Below are positions 16,825 to 25,504 of a stretch of DNA of 64,000 bases, one piece after another; position 1 is the first letter of the stretch, and every line of letters begins with the position of its first letter. The notes beneath the pieces were generated by a model that was given only the letters and a program-made list of their open reading frames with translations, did no database searches and was not told the origin of the DNA. Where the stretch lies: assembly GCA_964493505.1 (NCBI GenBank), contig CAZBNP010000007.1:140673-204672 (forward strand), in the 5' to 3' direction. The translations under genes and the position numbers were made by a program. The DNA is from Chryseosolibacter sp964493505. Lineage in GTDB: Bacteria > Bacteroidota > Bacteroidia > Cytophagales > Cyclobacteriaceae.

Positions 16825-16946
16825 GAAATTCCACAGTCGGCGGAGAATGCACCCGTTTTTGCCGGTATCCGCGCCAAAACGGCCGTATTTCATCTGAAAT
16901 ATTTTTGGCATCAGTTTTTGAGTTGATGCGCCTTAAAAGGGAAACT

Positions 16947-17099
16947 ATGGGCGACTTATTGTATGTTATCGCAATTATACTCATCATCGGATGGCTATTA
17001 GGTGCTTTTGTATTCAGTGTTGGAAGTATTATCCACGTGCTCCTCGTTATTGCCGTGATCGCTATCCTGCTGAGACTTATTCGCGGAAAGAAAGTGTGA
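16947..17099 (+). CDS. lmo0937-family small membrane protein
   Basis: A 50-residue protein, MGDLLYVIAIILIIGWLLG then VGSIIHVLLVIAVIAILLR and the basic tail LIRGKKV. Two hydrophobic helices with a central glycine turn and an RxxRGK-type end are the hallmark of the widespread lmo0937 (DUF5670) family, often seen as stress-responsive but without known function. The frame is open far upstream, but only this C-terminal part has family character, so the ATG at 16947 is chosen. Confidence 0.82.
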   Translation: MGDLLYVIAIILIIGWLLGAFVFSVGSIIHVLLVIAVIAILLRLIRGKKV

Positions 17100-17120
17100 G
17101 GGGGGGCCAGGTGCTGGATT

Positions 17121-17141
17121 CCGGGTGTTAGGTGCTGGGTT
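17121..17141 (+). repeat. Dispersed GGTGC-rich intergenic repeat, copy 1
   Basis: A 21-bp GC-rich stretch (ccgggtgttaggtgctgggt plus one base) recurs at 28433-28453 with four mismatches, both in intergenic DNA on the same strand. The surrounding bases contain further partial copies (ccaggtgctgg just upstream). Confidence 0.35.
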
Positions 17142-17213
17142 CAAGGAAAAAGACGATATTTGTAACCAGTATCAAATGCACTGTTTTCTTCATTTTCTGA
17201 AGGGGGGCTTTTC

Positions 17214-19721
17214 ATGGGTTACATCAAGCACAGTCTGAATCCGCGTTCTGTTATCCGCAAAATACTCGCTGCGTTCTTGTTGGCGCTTGTGGCTGTGGTG
17301 CTGGCGCAAAGTATCAGCAGGTTTTCGTTCAGGGAATTGCTTGGCACTGTTGAGGAGCTGTCTGTTCCGAATGAGAAGCTCACCTTGCTCAACAGCATCT
17401 TTCACGAGATCACTACGCTCGATCAAATGCAGCGTGCCGAAGCCATCACAAAACCTACCAAGCCCTATACATCTTTTCTGAATCAATCGGCCAGACTAAA
17501 CAAGTTGATCGATTCGCTCACACAACTGCCGTGGGATACTGGTCAGGTCAACCGGCTCGTGCAAATGAAAGACGTGCTGAACCAGCGAAACAAACTCTTC
17601 TTCTCCTACCTGAAAGTAAAAGCCGAAATCCTAGACACACGTAAGTTCTCCGCTCAGCTGGATACGCTGGCTTCGATCCTGACCAACGACCAGATGACGG
17701 TCGACAGCAGCCTGATCACTACTCAGCGAAGAATCATCACAACGTACCTGCCAGACACCAACCGCATCACGAAGAAAGAGCACCGTTCTTTCTTCCGACA
17801 GCTGTTCAGCAAAAAAATAGAAGATGAGGAAACTGACACGCCAACGATCAAAGTAGAAGAGCACCTCAGTGTAAATGTCGACACGCTAGCCGTGGCCCGG
17901 CAAAACGAGGCACTTATGGATGTTGAGCGGATCATGCGGGAACTGGAAGCCGAACAGCACAATCAGCAAAAACGGCTTGAACGACAGGAACTCGATCTCA
18001 TTCAGGCCAACAGCATGTTTATCAATCAGCTTCTCAATATCCTGCATGACGTTGAGAACGAAGAATTGTATCACATGCGGCAAACCAACGAGCACGCTGT
18101 TTCTGTCATGAACCAGAGTGTCGCCCGGACAAATCTATTGCTGCTTTCGTTCGTGCTCGCAGCGGCATTCTTTGTCTATCTGATCTACATCGACGTAACA
18201 CGGAGCAACTATTACAAGGCCCAACTCGAAGTCGCACGCGACAAAGCTGAAGAGCTCAGCCAGATAAAACAGCGCTTCCTCGCCAATATGAGCCATGAGA
18301 TACGGACGCCTTTGCAATCCATCATCGGGTTCGCCGAACAGCTGAAGCACGATCCGACCAGTCAGACCGAAGCCATTGCGGCTATTCACAATTCATCGGA
18401 ACATCTGTTATACATCGTCAACGAAGTGCTTGACTACAGCCGGATATCGTCAGGCAATTTTACATTCGAAGACGAACCATTCCGGCTGATGCCGTTGATC
18501 AAGGAAGTAGAGGCCGCCATGCGGATCCAGGCTCAGCAAAAGGGATTGAGCTTCATCCTCAACGTAGAGAAGGCATCGGCATTGACGCTGGTCGGCGACT
18601 CCTTCCGCCTGCGGCAGATACTGTACAACCTGTTGGGTAATGCCATTAAATTCACCAGCAGCGGAGTGGTAAGACTTTCGGTAAGGACAAGTGAAGAAGA
18701 CGACAAAGTTCGTTGCCAGTTTGAAGTAACCGATACCGGTATCGGAATACATACCGAAGACCTTGAAAAGATCTTCAATCAATTCGAACAGGCGAGTTCT
18801 AACGTTGGACGACATTACGGTGGCACGGGGCTTGGACTCACAATTGTCAAATCATTGGTCGACGCACAAAAGGGCAAACTCGGCGTCACGAGCAAGCCGG
18901 GTCACGGCACAACTTTCGAAGTCGAGCTGAATTTTGAAAAAGCATCGGATACACAGAGCGATGCAAACGAAACATTGTCAGACGCGACAGTCGCCGCATT
19001 TGATGGCAACGTGATTGTCGTAGATGACGATCCATTGATCCTTCGTTTGTGCTCGCTTATCCTGAGAAAAAATAACATCGAACACATCACCTTCGACAAT
19101 CCGCTCGAATGCCTGGCGGCTCCCGGCGCGAAAAACACTTCACATATCTTCCTCGACATCAGGATGCCCGCTATGAGCGGGATCGAATTATGCGAGGAGC
19201 TGCGCAAGCGATACCCGGACCGTGTGAAGTTTATCGCACTTACCGCCCATGTGCTGGCAGAAGAACGCGAGAGCATCCTGGAACAAGGCTTCGACGCCAT
19301 CCTGTCTAAGCCATTCCACGCAGCAGACCTCCTCGGCATCCTGCAAATATCCGCTTTCGAACCTTCCGCCACGGTGACGCCAAACCTAACGGCTCTGCGG
19401 CAGATGACGCTAAACGATGAATCGTTATTTCAGTCGGTCGTTGCGCAGTTCATTGAAGAGACGATGGGCGATATACAGACGTTGAGGAAGGCGACACCGA
19501 AACGCGATGTCAAGGCGATCAGAGAAGTGGTACACCGTTTGGCAGGCCGGCTGTCGCAGATCGGTATCGCGGATCTGGGCAGTCGCTTTAGCGCGATCGA
19601 AACCTCGATCGCTTCAGGATCTGTGATGGAGGCGTTTGAAGAAGATCTTATGGACACGCTCGAAGACCTCGCGGAGCTTGTAACGCAAATGCGACTGGTG
19701 TCGCTTGAGCACCTGAACTGA
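17214..19721 (+). CDS. Membrane-bound hybrid sensor histidine kinase (HisKA-HATPase-REC-Hpt)
   Basis: An 835-residue sensor kinase. Transmembrane helices near residues 16-35 and 303-325 enclose a mostly helical extracytoplasmic sensor. The cytoplasmic part has HisKA with the phospho-accepting His in LANMSHEIRTPLQSI (about residue 360), HATPase with N-box LLGNAIKFT and G-boxes DTGIGIHTED and GGTGLGLTI, a receiver with acceptor Asp in FLDIRMPAMSG (about 647) and a C-terminal Hpt domain with VHRLAGR (about 774). It ends 5 bp from the convergent sigma-54 response-regulator gene, which is its likely partner through the internal His-Asp-His relay. Confidence 0.92.
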   Translation: MGYIKHSLNPRSVIRKILAAFLLALVAVVLAQSISRFSFRELLGTVEELSVPNEKLTLLNSIFHEITTLDQMQRAEAITKPTKPYTSFLNQSARLNKLIDSLTQLPWDTGQVNRLVQMKDVLNQRNKLFFSYLKVKAEILDTRKFSAQLDTLASILTNDQMTVDSSLITTQRRIITTYLPDTNRITKKEHRSFFRQLFSKKIEDEETDTPTIKVEEHLSVNVDTLAVARQNEALMDVERIMRELEAEQHNQQKRLERQELDLIQANSMFINQLLNILHDVENEELYHMRQTNEHAVSVMNQSVARTNLLLLSFVLAAAFFVYLIYIDVTRSNYYKAQLEVARDKAEELSQIKQRFLANMSHEIRTPLQSIIGFAEQLKHDPTSQTEAIAAIHNSSEHLLYIVNEVLDYSRISSGNFTFEDEPFRLMPLIKEVEAAMRIQAQQKGLSFILNVEKASALTLVGDSFRLRQILYNLLGNAIKFTSSGVVRLSVRTSEEDDKVRCQFEVTDTGIGIHTEDLEKIFNQFEQASSNVGRHYGGTGLGLTIVKSLVDAQKGKLGVTSKPGHGTTFEVELNFEKASDTQSDANETLSDATVAAFDGNVIVVDDDPLILRLCSLILRKNNIEHITFDNPLECLAAPGAKNTSHIFLDIRMPAMSGIELCEELRKRYPDRVKFIALTAHVLAEERESILEQGFDAILSKPFHAADLLGILQISAFEPSATVTPNLTALRQMTLNDESLFQSVVAQFIEETMGDIQTLRKATPKRDVKAIREVVHRLAGRLSQIGIADLGSRFSAIETSIASGSVMEAFEEDLMDTLEDLAELVTQMRLVSLEHLN

Positions 19722-19726
19722 TTCAC

Positions 19727-21079
19727 CTACTCAATGCCGTACTTATCCATTTTGAGGTAAAGTGTCTTGCGATCGATGTTGAGAATCCGCGCGGCCTTCG
19801 ACTTATTGTACCTGACTTCCTGGAGTGTTTTCAGAATCATTTCGCGCTCCTGAACTTCCTGTAATGCCTTCAGATCGTAGATACCCGCGGTTTTCTCACG
19901 GACCCCTGTCGCACGCATACTCTCGATCATCTCCGGCGGCAGGGTCTCGAGCTTGACGTTTTCATTATCACCCGGTGTGAGCAAAACGGAACGCTTCACC
20001 ACGTTTCTCATCTCTCGCAAATTACCCGGCCAGTCATACGCTTCGAACACCTTCACAACGTCAGCGTCAAATCCCTTTACACTGCGCTCAAGTTCCCGGT
20101 TTGCTTCGTTCCTGAAGAAGCCGAGAAACTCGTAAATATCTTTTTCGCGCTCCCGCAGTGCAGGCACTGTCAGCTTGAACTCGTTGACCCGGTGGTAAAG
20201 GTCTTCGCGAAACTCGCCCTTCCTGACACTTTCAGACAAGTCTTCATTGGTAGCTGTAATTATGCGAACGTCTACCCGCACCTCCTTGTTACTGCCTATC
20301 GGCACCACCACCCTTTCCTGAATGGCACGGAGCAGTTTTACCTGAACGTCATACGAAAGATTACCCACTTCGTCGAGGAAGATCGTGCCCTTGTGAGCTG
20401 CCTCGAACTGACCAACCTTGTCGGCAACAGCGCCGGTAAAACTTCCCTTCACATGTCCGAATAGCTCGCTCCCCGCAAGTTCTTTCGAGAGGGCGCCACA
20501 ATCAACCGCGACGAAAGGCCCCTTCGCACGCGCACTCATACGGTGAATAGTGCGCGCTACGTTCTCCTTCCCCGTTCCGCTTTCCCCCTCAATAAGTACC
20601 GACATGTTCGTAGGAGCGACAAGCTGTATCATTTTATGAAGCTCCTTTGCCAACGCGCTGCTCCCTGTCACGAAGTGAGGCTGTGTATTGTCAATAGCCG
20701 TAGTCGCAGCGACCTTTTCTTTCCTCATCATCGCTGTCTGAAGGATCATCAACAGCTCGTCGGGGTTGACGGGTTTGGTAATATATTCATACGCCCCCGA
20801 CTTGATAGCCTTCACCGCCGTGCGGATATCGTTGAAGCTCGTCATGATCACAACGGGGACACTGGTGTCGGCTTTCCGGATCTCTAAAAGAATATCCATA
20901 CCGGTAGTGTCCGGCAAACGGTAATCGAGCAGTATAAAGTCGAACGACTTAGTTTCGAAGGCCTTCAACCCCTCCTTCCCCTTCTGCGCAGTAGTTACGC
21001 GATAGCCTTTCCGTGTGAGAAACCCCTCGAGAATTCGTGAGAAGGTCAGGTCATCTTCGATCAATAGAATGGACGCCAT
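19727..21079 (-). CDS. Sigma-54-dependent NtrC-family response regulator
   Basis: A 450-residue regulator: receiver domain (1-120; LLIEDD, acceptor Asp in ILLDYRLPDTTG), AAA+ ATPase (about 135-370; Walker A GESGTGKE, Walker B FLDEVGNL, ATNEDL) and a C-terminal Fis-type helix-turn-helix (YNKSKAARILNIDRKTLYLK). The sigma-54-contacting loop reads GSFTGA instead of GAFTGA. The ATG at 21077-21079 starts directly at the receiver; twelve codons upstream are rejected. The convergent hybrid kinase is its likely input. No target -24/-12 site was recognised in the window. Confidence 0.93.
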   Translation of the reverse strand: MASILLIEDDLTFSRILEGFLTRKGYRVTTAQKGKEGLKAFETKSFDFILLDYRLPDTTGMDILLEIRKADTSVPVVIMTSFNDIRTAVKAIKSGAYEYITKPVNPDELLMILQTAMMRKEKVAATTAIDNTQPHFVTGSSALAKELHKMIQLVAPTNMSVLIEGESGTGKENVARTIHRMSARAKGPFVAVDCGALSKELAGSELFGHVKGSFTGAVADKVGQFEAAHKGTIFLDEVGNLSYDVQVKLLRAIQERVVVPIGSNKEVRVDVRIITATNEDLSESVRKGEFREDLYHRVNEFKLTVPALREREKDIYEFLGFFRNEANRELERSVKGFDADVVKVFEAYDWPGNLREMRNVVKRSVLLTPGDNENVKLETLPPEMIESMRATGVREKTAGIYDLKALQEVQEREMILKTLQEVRYNKSKAARILNIDRKTLYLKMDKYGIE

Positions 21080-21092
21080 ATTGCCCTGAAAA

Positions 21093-21123
21093 TAGAAATA
21101 AAAGCTGAATAACACTCAGCTTT
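21093..21123 (-). terminator. Rho-independent terminator after the small secreted-protein gene
   Basis: Stem aaagctga/tcagcttt (8 bp, 7-nt loop, 21101-21123) followed on the minus strand by a U-rich stretch. It separates the minus-strand gene at 21169-21552 from the regulator gene starting at 21079. Confidence 0.65.
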
Positions 21124-21168
21124 TTTTCCCTATGCGTAGCTGATATTCCTGCGACACACTCAGGCCGA

Positions 21169-21552
21169 TTATCTGTCCGGCAGCTTTTGCCCATCGCGGG
21201 TAAAGCGTTCGGTCTTTGTCTCCCCTCCGTTCTTCATTTCCACGATATAGATCGTCCCATCGTTCGCTTCAGTCGCACTCACATCCCTGGAGACGTTCCC
21301 GGCAGGAATTTCTTTAGTCGCCCGGAAAGCGCCGCTGATAAGCCAGCCCCGGTATTCGGGGCCCTCTAAAGCCCGCTTCACGTCGTCAGGCAATTCCATC
21401 GCCTGGATCCTCTCCCGGTCCTGCTGCTGCAGTATAAGTCCCTGAGACTGTGCTTCGGTTTTGTATTCAAGCGAAGAGGTATCCGGTACCTCCTGCGCTA
21501 CCCCATACACCACCACTCCCGTCAAAAGGCAAATCGTTAAGGTTATCTTCAT
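21169..21552 (-). CDS. Small secreted protein of unknown function
   Basis: 127 residues with a signal peptide (MKITLTICLLTGVVVYGVA, cleavage before QEVPD). The mature ~108 residues contain a Gln/Arg-rich helical part (LILQQQDRERIQAMELPDDV) and a C-terminal beta hairpin-like segment (DGTIYIVEMKNGGETKTERF). The compact size and YIVEM-KTERF pattern resemble small PepSY-like or SH3-like periplasmic modules, but I cannot name a family. It has its own terminator downstream. Confidence 0.7.
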   Translation of the reverse strand: MKITLTICLLTGVVVYGVAQEVPDTSSLEYKTEAQSQGLILQQQDRERIQAMELPDDVKRALEGPEYRGWLISGAFRATKEIPAGNVSRDVSATEANDGTIYIVEMKNGGETKTERFTRDGQKLPDR

Positions 21553-21741
21553 ATTCCGAATGCGTTTAAGTTAATAATCAAACACACTAACGGAATTACA
21601 TGCCATCACCTGCTACGCAGAGCATCCACAAGAAGATCAGTTGTTTATGGCCGGAACCAGTACGCGTATATCACAAGTGTTGGTGAAGAGTTCCACAACG
21701 ACAGCACAGATCGCTGATCGCTGTCTACAACCGGCCACCGG

Positions 21742-23049
21742 CTAATATCTATAGTATTCCGGCTTAAACGGTCCGGTTACTTCCACGCCGATGTATTTCG
21801 CTTGCGCCGGCAAGAGCGTTTCAAGCTCGACACCGATTTTCTTAAGGTGAAGACGCGCTACTTTTTCATCGAGGTGTTTCGGCAGCATATATACTTTGTT
21901 CTCGTACTTGCCGTGGTTTGTCCACAATTCGATCTGCGCCAGGGTCTGGTTGGTGAAGGAATTGGACATTACGAACGAAGGGTGCCCCATGGCGCAGCCG
22001 AGATTCACGAGTCGTCCTTCGGCAAGGAGGATAACCTGACGACCATTTTTCAAGGTGTACAGGTCGACCTGAGGTTTGATAGTATCTTTCTCAGCGTTGG
22101 CGTTCAGCCATGCTACATCGATCTCATTGTCGAAGTGGCCGATGTTACAAACGATCGTCTTGTCCTTCATGCTTTCGAAATGACGATCAATGATGATATT
22201 GAAATTGCCGGTAGCTGTCACCACGATGTCGGCGTCTTTAACGGCCTCGTCCATTCTCTTAACCGCGTATCCATCCATGGCAGCCTGAAGAGCACAGATC
22301 GGGTCGATCTCCGTTATAATCACACGAGCACCCGCTCCGCGCAGAGACGCAGCAGAGCCTTTCCCGACGTCGCCATAACCTGCTACAACAGCCACCTTAC
22401 CCGCGATCATCACGTCGGTAGCACGACGGATAGCATCAACACACGATTCCTTACAGCCGTATTTGTTATCGAATTTCGACTTGGTTACCGAGTCGTTGAT
22501 ATTAATGGCCGGCAGGGGGAGTGTGCCATTTTTTCCGCGCTCGATGAGGCGGTGAACACCCGTAGTAGTTTCTTCGGAGATACCACGGATGCCCTCAACA
22601 AGTTCAGGAAAGCGATCCAACACCATGTTGGTGAGGTCGCCGCCGTCATCGAGGATCATATTCAGAGGCTTGCCGCCTTCAAAGGCATAAAGTGTCTGTT
22701 CTATACACCAGTCAAACTCTTTTTCATTCATACCCTTCCAGGCGAAGACAGGAATACCGGCGGCGGCGATGGCGGCGGCGGCGTGATCCTGCGTCGAAAA
22801 GATATTACACGACGACCACGAAACTTCGGCGCCAAGCTCAATAAGCGTTTCGATCAATACAGCAGTCTGTATCGTCATGTGAAGACATCCGGCGATCCGG
22901 GCACCTTTGAGCGGCTTTTGGGGACCGTACTCTTCGCGGGTAGCCATCAAGCCCGGCATTTCAGCTTCAGCCAGCTTAATCTCTTTTCTCCCCCACGCTG
23001 CCAGGGAAAGGTCTTTTACCTTGAATTTAAGTTTTTCGTCAACTGTCAT
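21742..23049 (-). CDS. ahcY: Adenosylhomocysteinase (SAH hydrolase)
   Basis: NAD-dependent enzyme that splits S-adenosylhomocysteine to adenosine and homocysteine, relieving methyltransferase inhibition. The 435 residues show the family motifs GCLHMTIQTAVLIETL, SSCNIFSTQDHAAAAIA, NDSVTKSKFDNKYGC, the NAD-binding VVAGYGDVGKGSAASLRG, VVTATGN, NIGHFDNEID and the C-terminal lysine/tyrosine end FKPEYYRY. Start and length agree with the family. A TATTTTTG -7 box lies at 23127-23134, giving a ~75-nt leader in which I see no riboswitch. Confidence 0.97.
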   Translation of the reverse strand: MTVDEKLKFKVKDLSLAAWGRKEIKLAEAEMPGLMATREEYGPQKPLKGARIAGCLHMTIQTAVLIETLIELGAEVSWSSCNIFSTQDHAAAAIAAAGIPVFAWKGMNEKEFDWCIEQTLYAFEGGKPLNMILDDGGDLTNMVLDRFPELVEGIRGISEETTTGVHRLIERGKNGTLPLPAININDSVTKSKFDNKYGCKESCVDAIRRATDVMIAGKVAVVAGYGDVGKGSAASLRGAGARVIITEIDPICALQAAMDGYAVKRMDEAVKDADIVVTATGNFNIIIDRHFESMKDKTIVCNIGHFDNEIDVAWLNANAEKDTIKPQVDLYTLKNGRQVILLAEGRLVNLGCAMGHPSFVMSNSFTNQTLAQIELWTNHGKYENKVYMLPKHLDEKVARLHLKKIGVELETLLPAQAKYIGVEVTGPFKPEYYRY

Positions 23050-23126
23050 GTCTTTTCTTTCTGTTTTGATTGCTGTTTATGAAATCTCGTTCATGGGATA
23101 TAAGGCCACACGATGGTCTGCGGGCA

Positions 23127-23134
23127 CAAAAATA
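23127..23134 (-). promoter_or_regulatory. -7 promoter box of ahcY
   Basis: Minus-strand TATTTTTG matches TAnnTTTG exactly; the -33 region is weak. Confidence 0.45.
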
Positions 23135-23201
23135 CAACAAAGGCACAAGATAATGAAGCCCGTCAGGAGGTTACGCTCTCACCGGGGCGTTTGAGTGTGC
23201 A

Positions 23202-24443
23202 TTAAGGCTTGGGAAGGTCTTCATGTTTCACTATCGCAGTCCATACGCTCACCTCGTCGCCATCCACCCGCGTCCACACAGGCGCAATAACTCCGCCATG
23301 AGCGGTGATGCCATTGCGCATACCTAAGTGTTGATCTTCCCGAGGGATAAAGGGCGTTTCACTCAGAAGGATCTCGCTAAACGCCCCTCCGCCATTGGTC
23401 GACCAGGCGAGGTAGACATCGGTGCTGTCATCGTCGTGATCTCTCCGGTCATAATACATGATGTAGATATAACCTGTAGTCTGATCGATTGCCATCCACG
23501 GCATGTACTGATGTTTTCCAGGCCCGTCGGTGTTGATCCGCATAGGTGAAGACCAGTTGTCTCCGAAATTGTGGGAACGCGTAAACCAGACATCCGTGTC
23601 ATCCGGTCCTTTGCGTTGATCCGCCCAAACGATGTAAAGACTTCCGCGGAATGAGCCCTTGCTCACGTCCGACAAGAGGACCGGCGTCGCACCCAACGAT
23701 CCCAGCCCCGGAATGGACAGGTTCATTCCTTCATTCAATGCTGACACGAGGATATCGTTACTGAGCCACCATCCACCGCCATTGAAAGACCGGTCGAGTA
23801 GTATCTTGTCGTCGCCAGACCAGGCGATCATAACCTTTCCGTCGTACGTCACCGCCGGTATGGCAGCTCCCACAGGAGCATCAGAAACACACCTGCCCAG
23901 ATCAGCCGCAATCGCCACCGGTTCAGACCATTTCTTGCCATTTTTCGACATACTGAAAAACACACCTGACCTGCAGTTCTCTTCGTCATCTCCGTCGAAC
24001 TGGGTCCAGGTTACGTACATATTTCCACGACCGTCGCACGCACCCCATTGCTCCCGGACATTTACCGGCCGGTTTGCAACCGGTTCTCCCGCAGACCACG
24101 TTTCACCGCCGTCATCAGACGTCCGGATGATCAGACCAGGGGTGTCCCCCGCCTCAACACACAAATAATAGAAAGTCCCTTTTCCACCGGCGAATAACGC
24201 CGGCTCGCCTTTCCCCGGCGGTATCGCGACGCTCTTCCACGAGGTGCCACCGTCGCGGGTTACGTAGACAGCACCCTGTCCGGCAACTACTACCATGTTT
24301 TCCGGGTGACGCGGATTGATTGCGATAGCGCGGGCACCGGGAGTGGTTGTCATCTCGCCCAGCATCGTGTTTTTCACCTGGCCGATTCCAGGCAGGATTT
24401 GCGAGAGCAACAACCATAAGGTCAACATTACCTTCAAGTTCAT
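23202..24443 (-). CDS. Secreted Asp-box (BNR repeat) sialidase-like protein
   Basis: A 413-residue exported beta-propeller protein. The signal peptide ends about GIG before QVKNT. At least four Asp-box repeats mark the propeller blades: VTRDGGTSW, RTSDDGGETW, TRSHNFGDNW and WSTNGGGAF. This fold occurs in sialidases and in many non-catalytic surface proteins. The sialidase FRIP motif and arginine triad are not evident, so enzymatic activity is uncertain. There is no C-terminal T9SS domain, so it is probably periplasmic or released. Confidence 0.85.
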   Translation of the reverse strand: MNLKVMLTLWLLLSQILPGIGQVKNTMLGEMTTTPGARAIAINPRHPENMVVVAGQGAVYVTRDGGTSWKSVAIPPGKGEPALFAGGKGTFYYLCVEAGDTPGLIIRTSDDGGETWSAGEPVANRPVNVREQWGACDGRGNMYVTWTQFDGDDEENCRSGVFFSMSKNGKKWSEPVAIAADLGRCVSDAPVGAAIPAVTYDGKVMIAWSGDDKILLDRSFNGGGWWLSNDILVSALNEGMNLSIPGLGSLGATPVLLSDVSKGSFRGSLYIVWADQRKGPDDTDVWFTRSHNFGDNWSSPMRINTDGPGKHQYMPWMAIDQTTGYIYIMYYDRRDHDDDSTDVYLAWSTNGGGAFSEILLSETPFIPREDQHLGMRNGITAHGGVIAPVWTRVDGDEVSVWTAIVKHEDLPKP

Positions 24444-24705
24444 ACCACGACAAGTAATACAAACTTAGCGAATTGAACAAGTATTGTATCAACTGACTGC
24501 GTAACGTGCAGAAGCGGGGTTTCGTCGTCACAGTGTGGAAATAACCCACACGGTCCGGTTTCTTAACAATATAGAGCATTTTCCATTCGACGGCAAAATC
24601 GGGCAATTCAACAGCGATTATACGCCGTTCGTCGTTCGAATGAACCCCATGACGCGTCGTTTGCAATAACCGGTGGAAAGAAGTTAAAAACAAAACACAA
24701 TCGTT
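24444..24705. other. 262-bp divergent intergenic region
   Basis: Contains the promoters for the two divergent flanking genes by position. I see no gene, strong repeat or clear -7 consensus. Confidence 0.4.
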
Positions 24706-25446
24706 ATGATCCGTACATTCATCCTGGGTTTAGCCGTTTTCGGTACCCTTTGGAGCTGCAATAACAAAGAGAAGGAACTTGCACTCCAACAACAGATTGA
24801 TTCCTTGAGAACAGAGTTGCAGGAAAGCCACCAGACCACACAAGCCCTACAGGAAGTTGGCGCAATGATCGACTCGATCGATGCCAGTCGACAGCTTTTG
24901 CGTACGGAAATGGTTGAAGGCGCGTCGTACCAGGACTATAAAAACCGCCTGGCAAGCATCCGCGAATACGTAAAGGAAAGCCAGGAAAAGATTAAGGACC
25001 TTGAACAGCACGCAAAGCAGAACCGTGGTTACGCAAGTACCATCAAGCGTCTGAAAAGCAACCTGGCTGAAACCAGCGCTAAGCTGACGTCGCTCGAAGA
25101 AGAGGTTACTGCCGTGCGCGCGCAGAACCAGACGCTGGCACGCTCAGTATCATCTCGTGACTCGCTCATTACTATCAATGAAATGGCGCTGCAAGAAAGA
25201 GAAGAGAATATCACAGCCCTTGAAACACAGATGGAAGAGCTGAACGTCGAAACCAAGACCTTCGCAGCCGAGTCTTACTTCCAACAGGCACAGGCTCTGG
25301 AAGAAGCCGCAAACCGTACACAGTTTGCTCCTCGCAAAAAGAAGAAAGCTCAGCAGGAAGCACTTGACTTCTATCGCAAAGCTGTAGAAATGGGCAAGGG
25401 AGAAGCGCAGGCAAAAGTTGAAGAACTAGAGAAAGACCTGGGATAA
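24706..25446 (+). CDS. Coiled-coil lipoprotein
   Basis: 246 residues. A lipobox-like LWSC at residues 15-18 follows a hydrophobic leader, so the mature protein is probably lipidated. Nearly all of residues 20-200 form long heptad-rich coiled coil (LQQQIDSLRTELQESHQTT, IKRLKSNLAETSAKLTSLEE, ITALETQMEELNVETKT). The C-terminal ~50 residues (SYFQQAQALEEAANRTQFAP then FYRKAVEMGKGEAQAKVEELE) resemble a single TPR/Sel1-like helical pair. Its role is unknown; a structural or scaffold role in the envelope is inferred. A strong terminator follows. Confidence 0.78.
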   Translation: MIRTFILGLAVFGTLWSCNNKEKELALQQQIDSLRTELQESHQTTQALQEVGAMIDSIDASRQLLRTEMVEGASYQDYKNRLASIREYVKESQEKIKDLEQHAKQNRGYASTIKRLKSNLAETSAKLTSLEEEVTAVRAQNQTLARSVSSRDSLITINEMALQEREENITALETQMEELNVETKTFAAESYFQQAQALEEAANRTQFAPRKKKKAQQEALDFYRKAVEMGKGEAQAKVEELEKDLG

Positions 25447-25471
25447 GATCTCACTTCAGCGGATAGATGAT

Positions 25472-25504
25472 AAAGCACGGAGGAGTACCTCCGTGCTTTT
25501 CTTA
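25472..25504. terminator. Rho-independent terminator between convergent genes
   Basis: A perfect 12-bp stem (arm aaagcacggagg), 4-nt loop agta, followed by a T-run on the plus strand; the A-rich left flank may allow use from the minus strand too. Confidence 0.88.

Noticed and set aside
21802..23082. 426-codon plus-strand open frame
   Set aside because: It is antisense to ahcY throughout and arises from the codon bias of that gene.
23050..23130. SAH or SAM riboswitch before ahcY
   Set aside because: The ~75-nt leader shows no recognisable conserved stem-loop of these classes.
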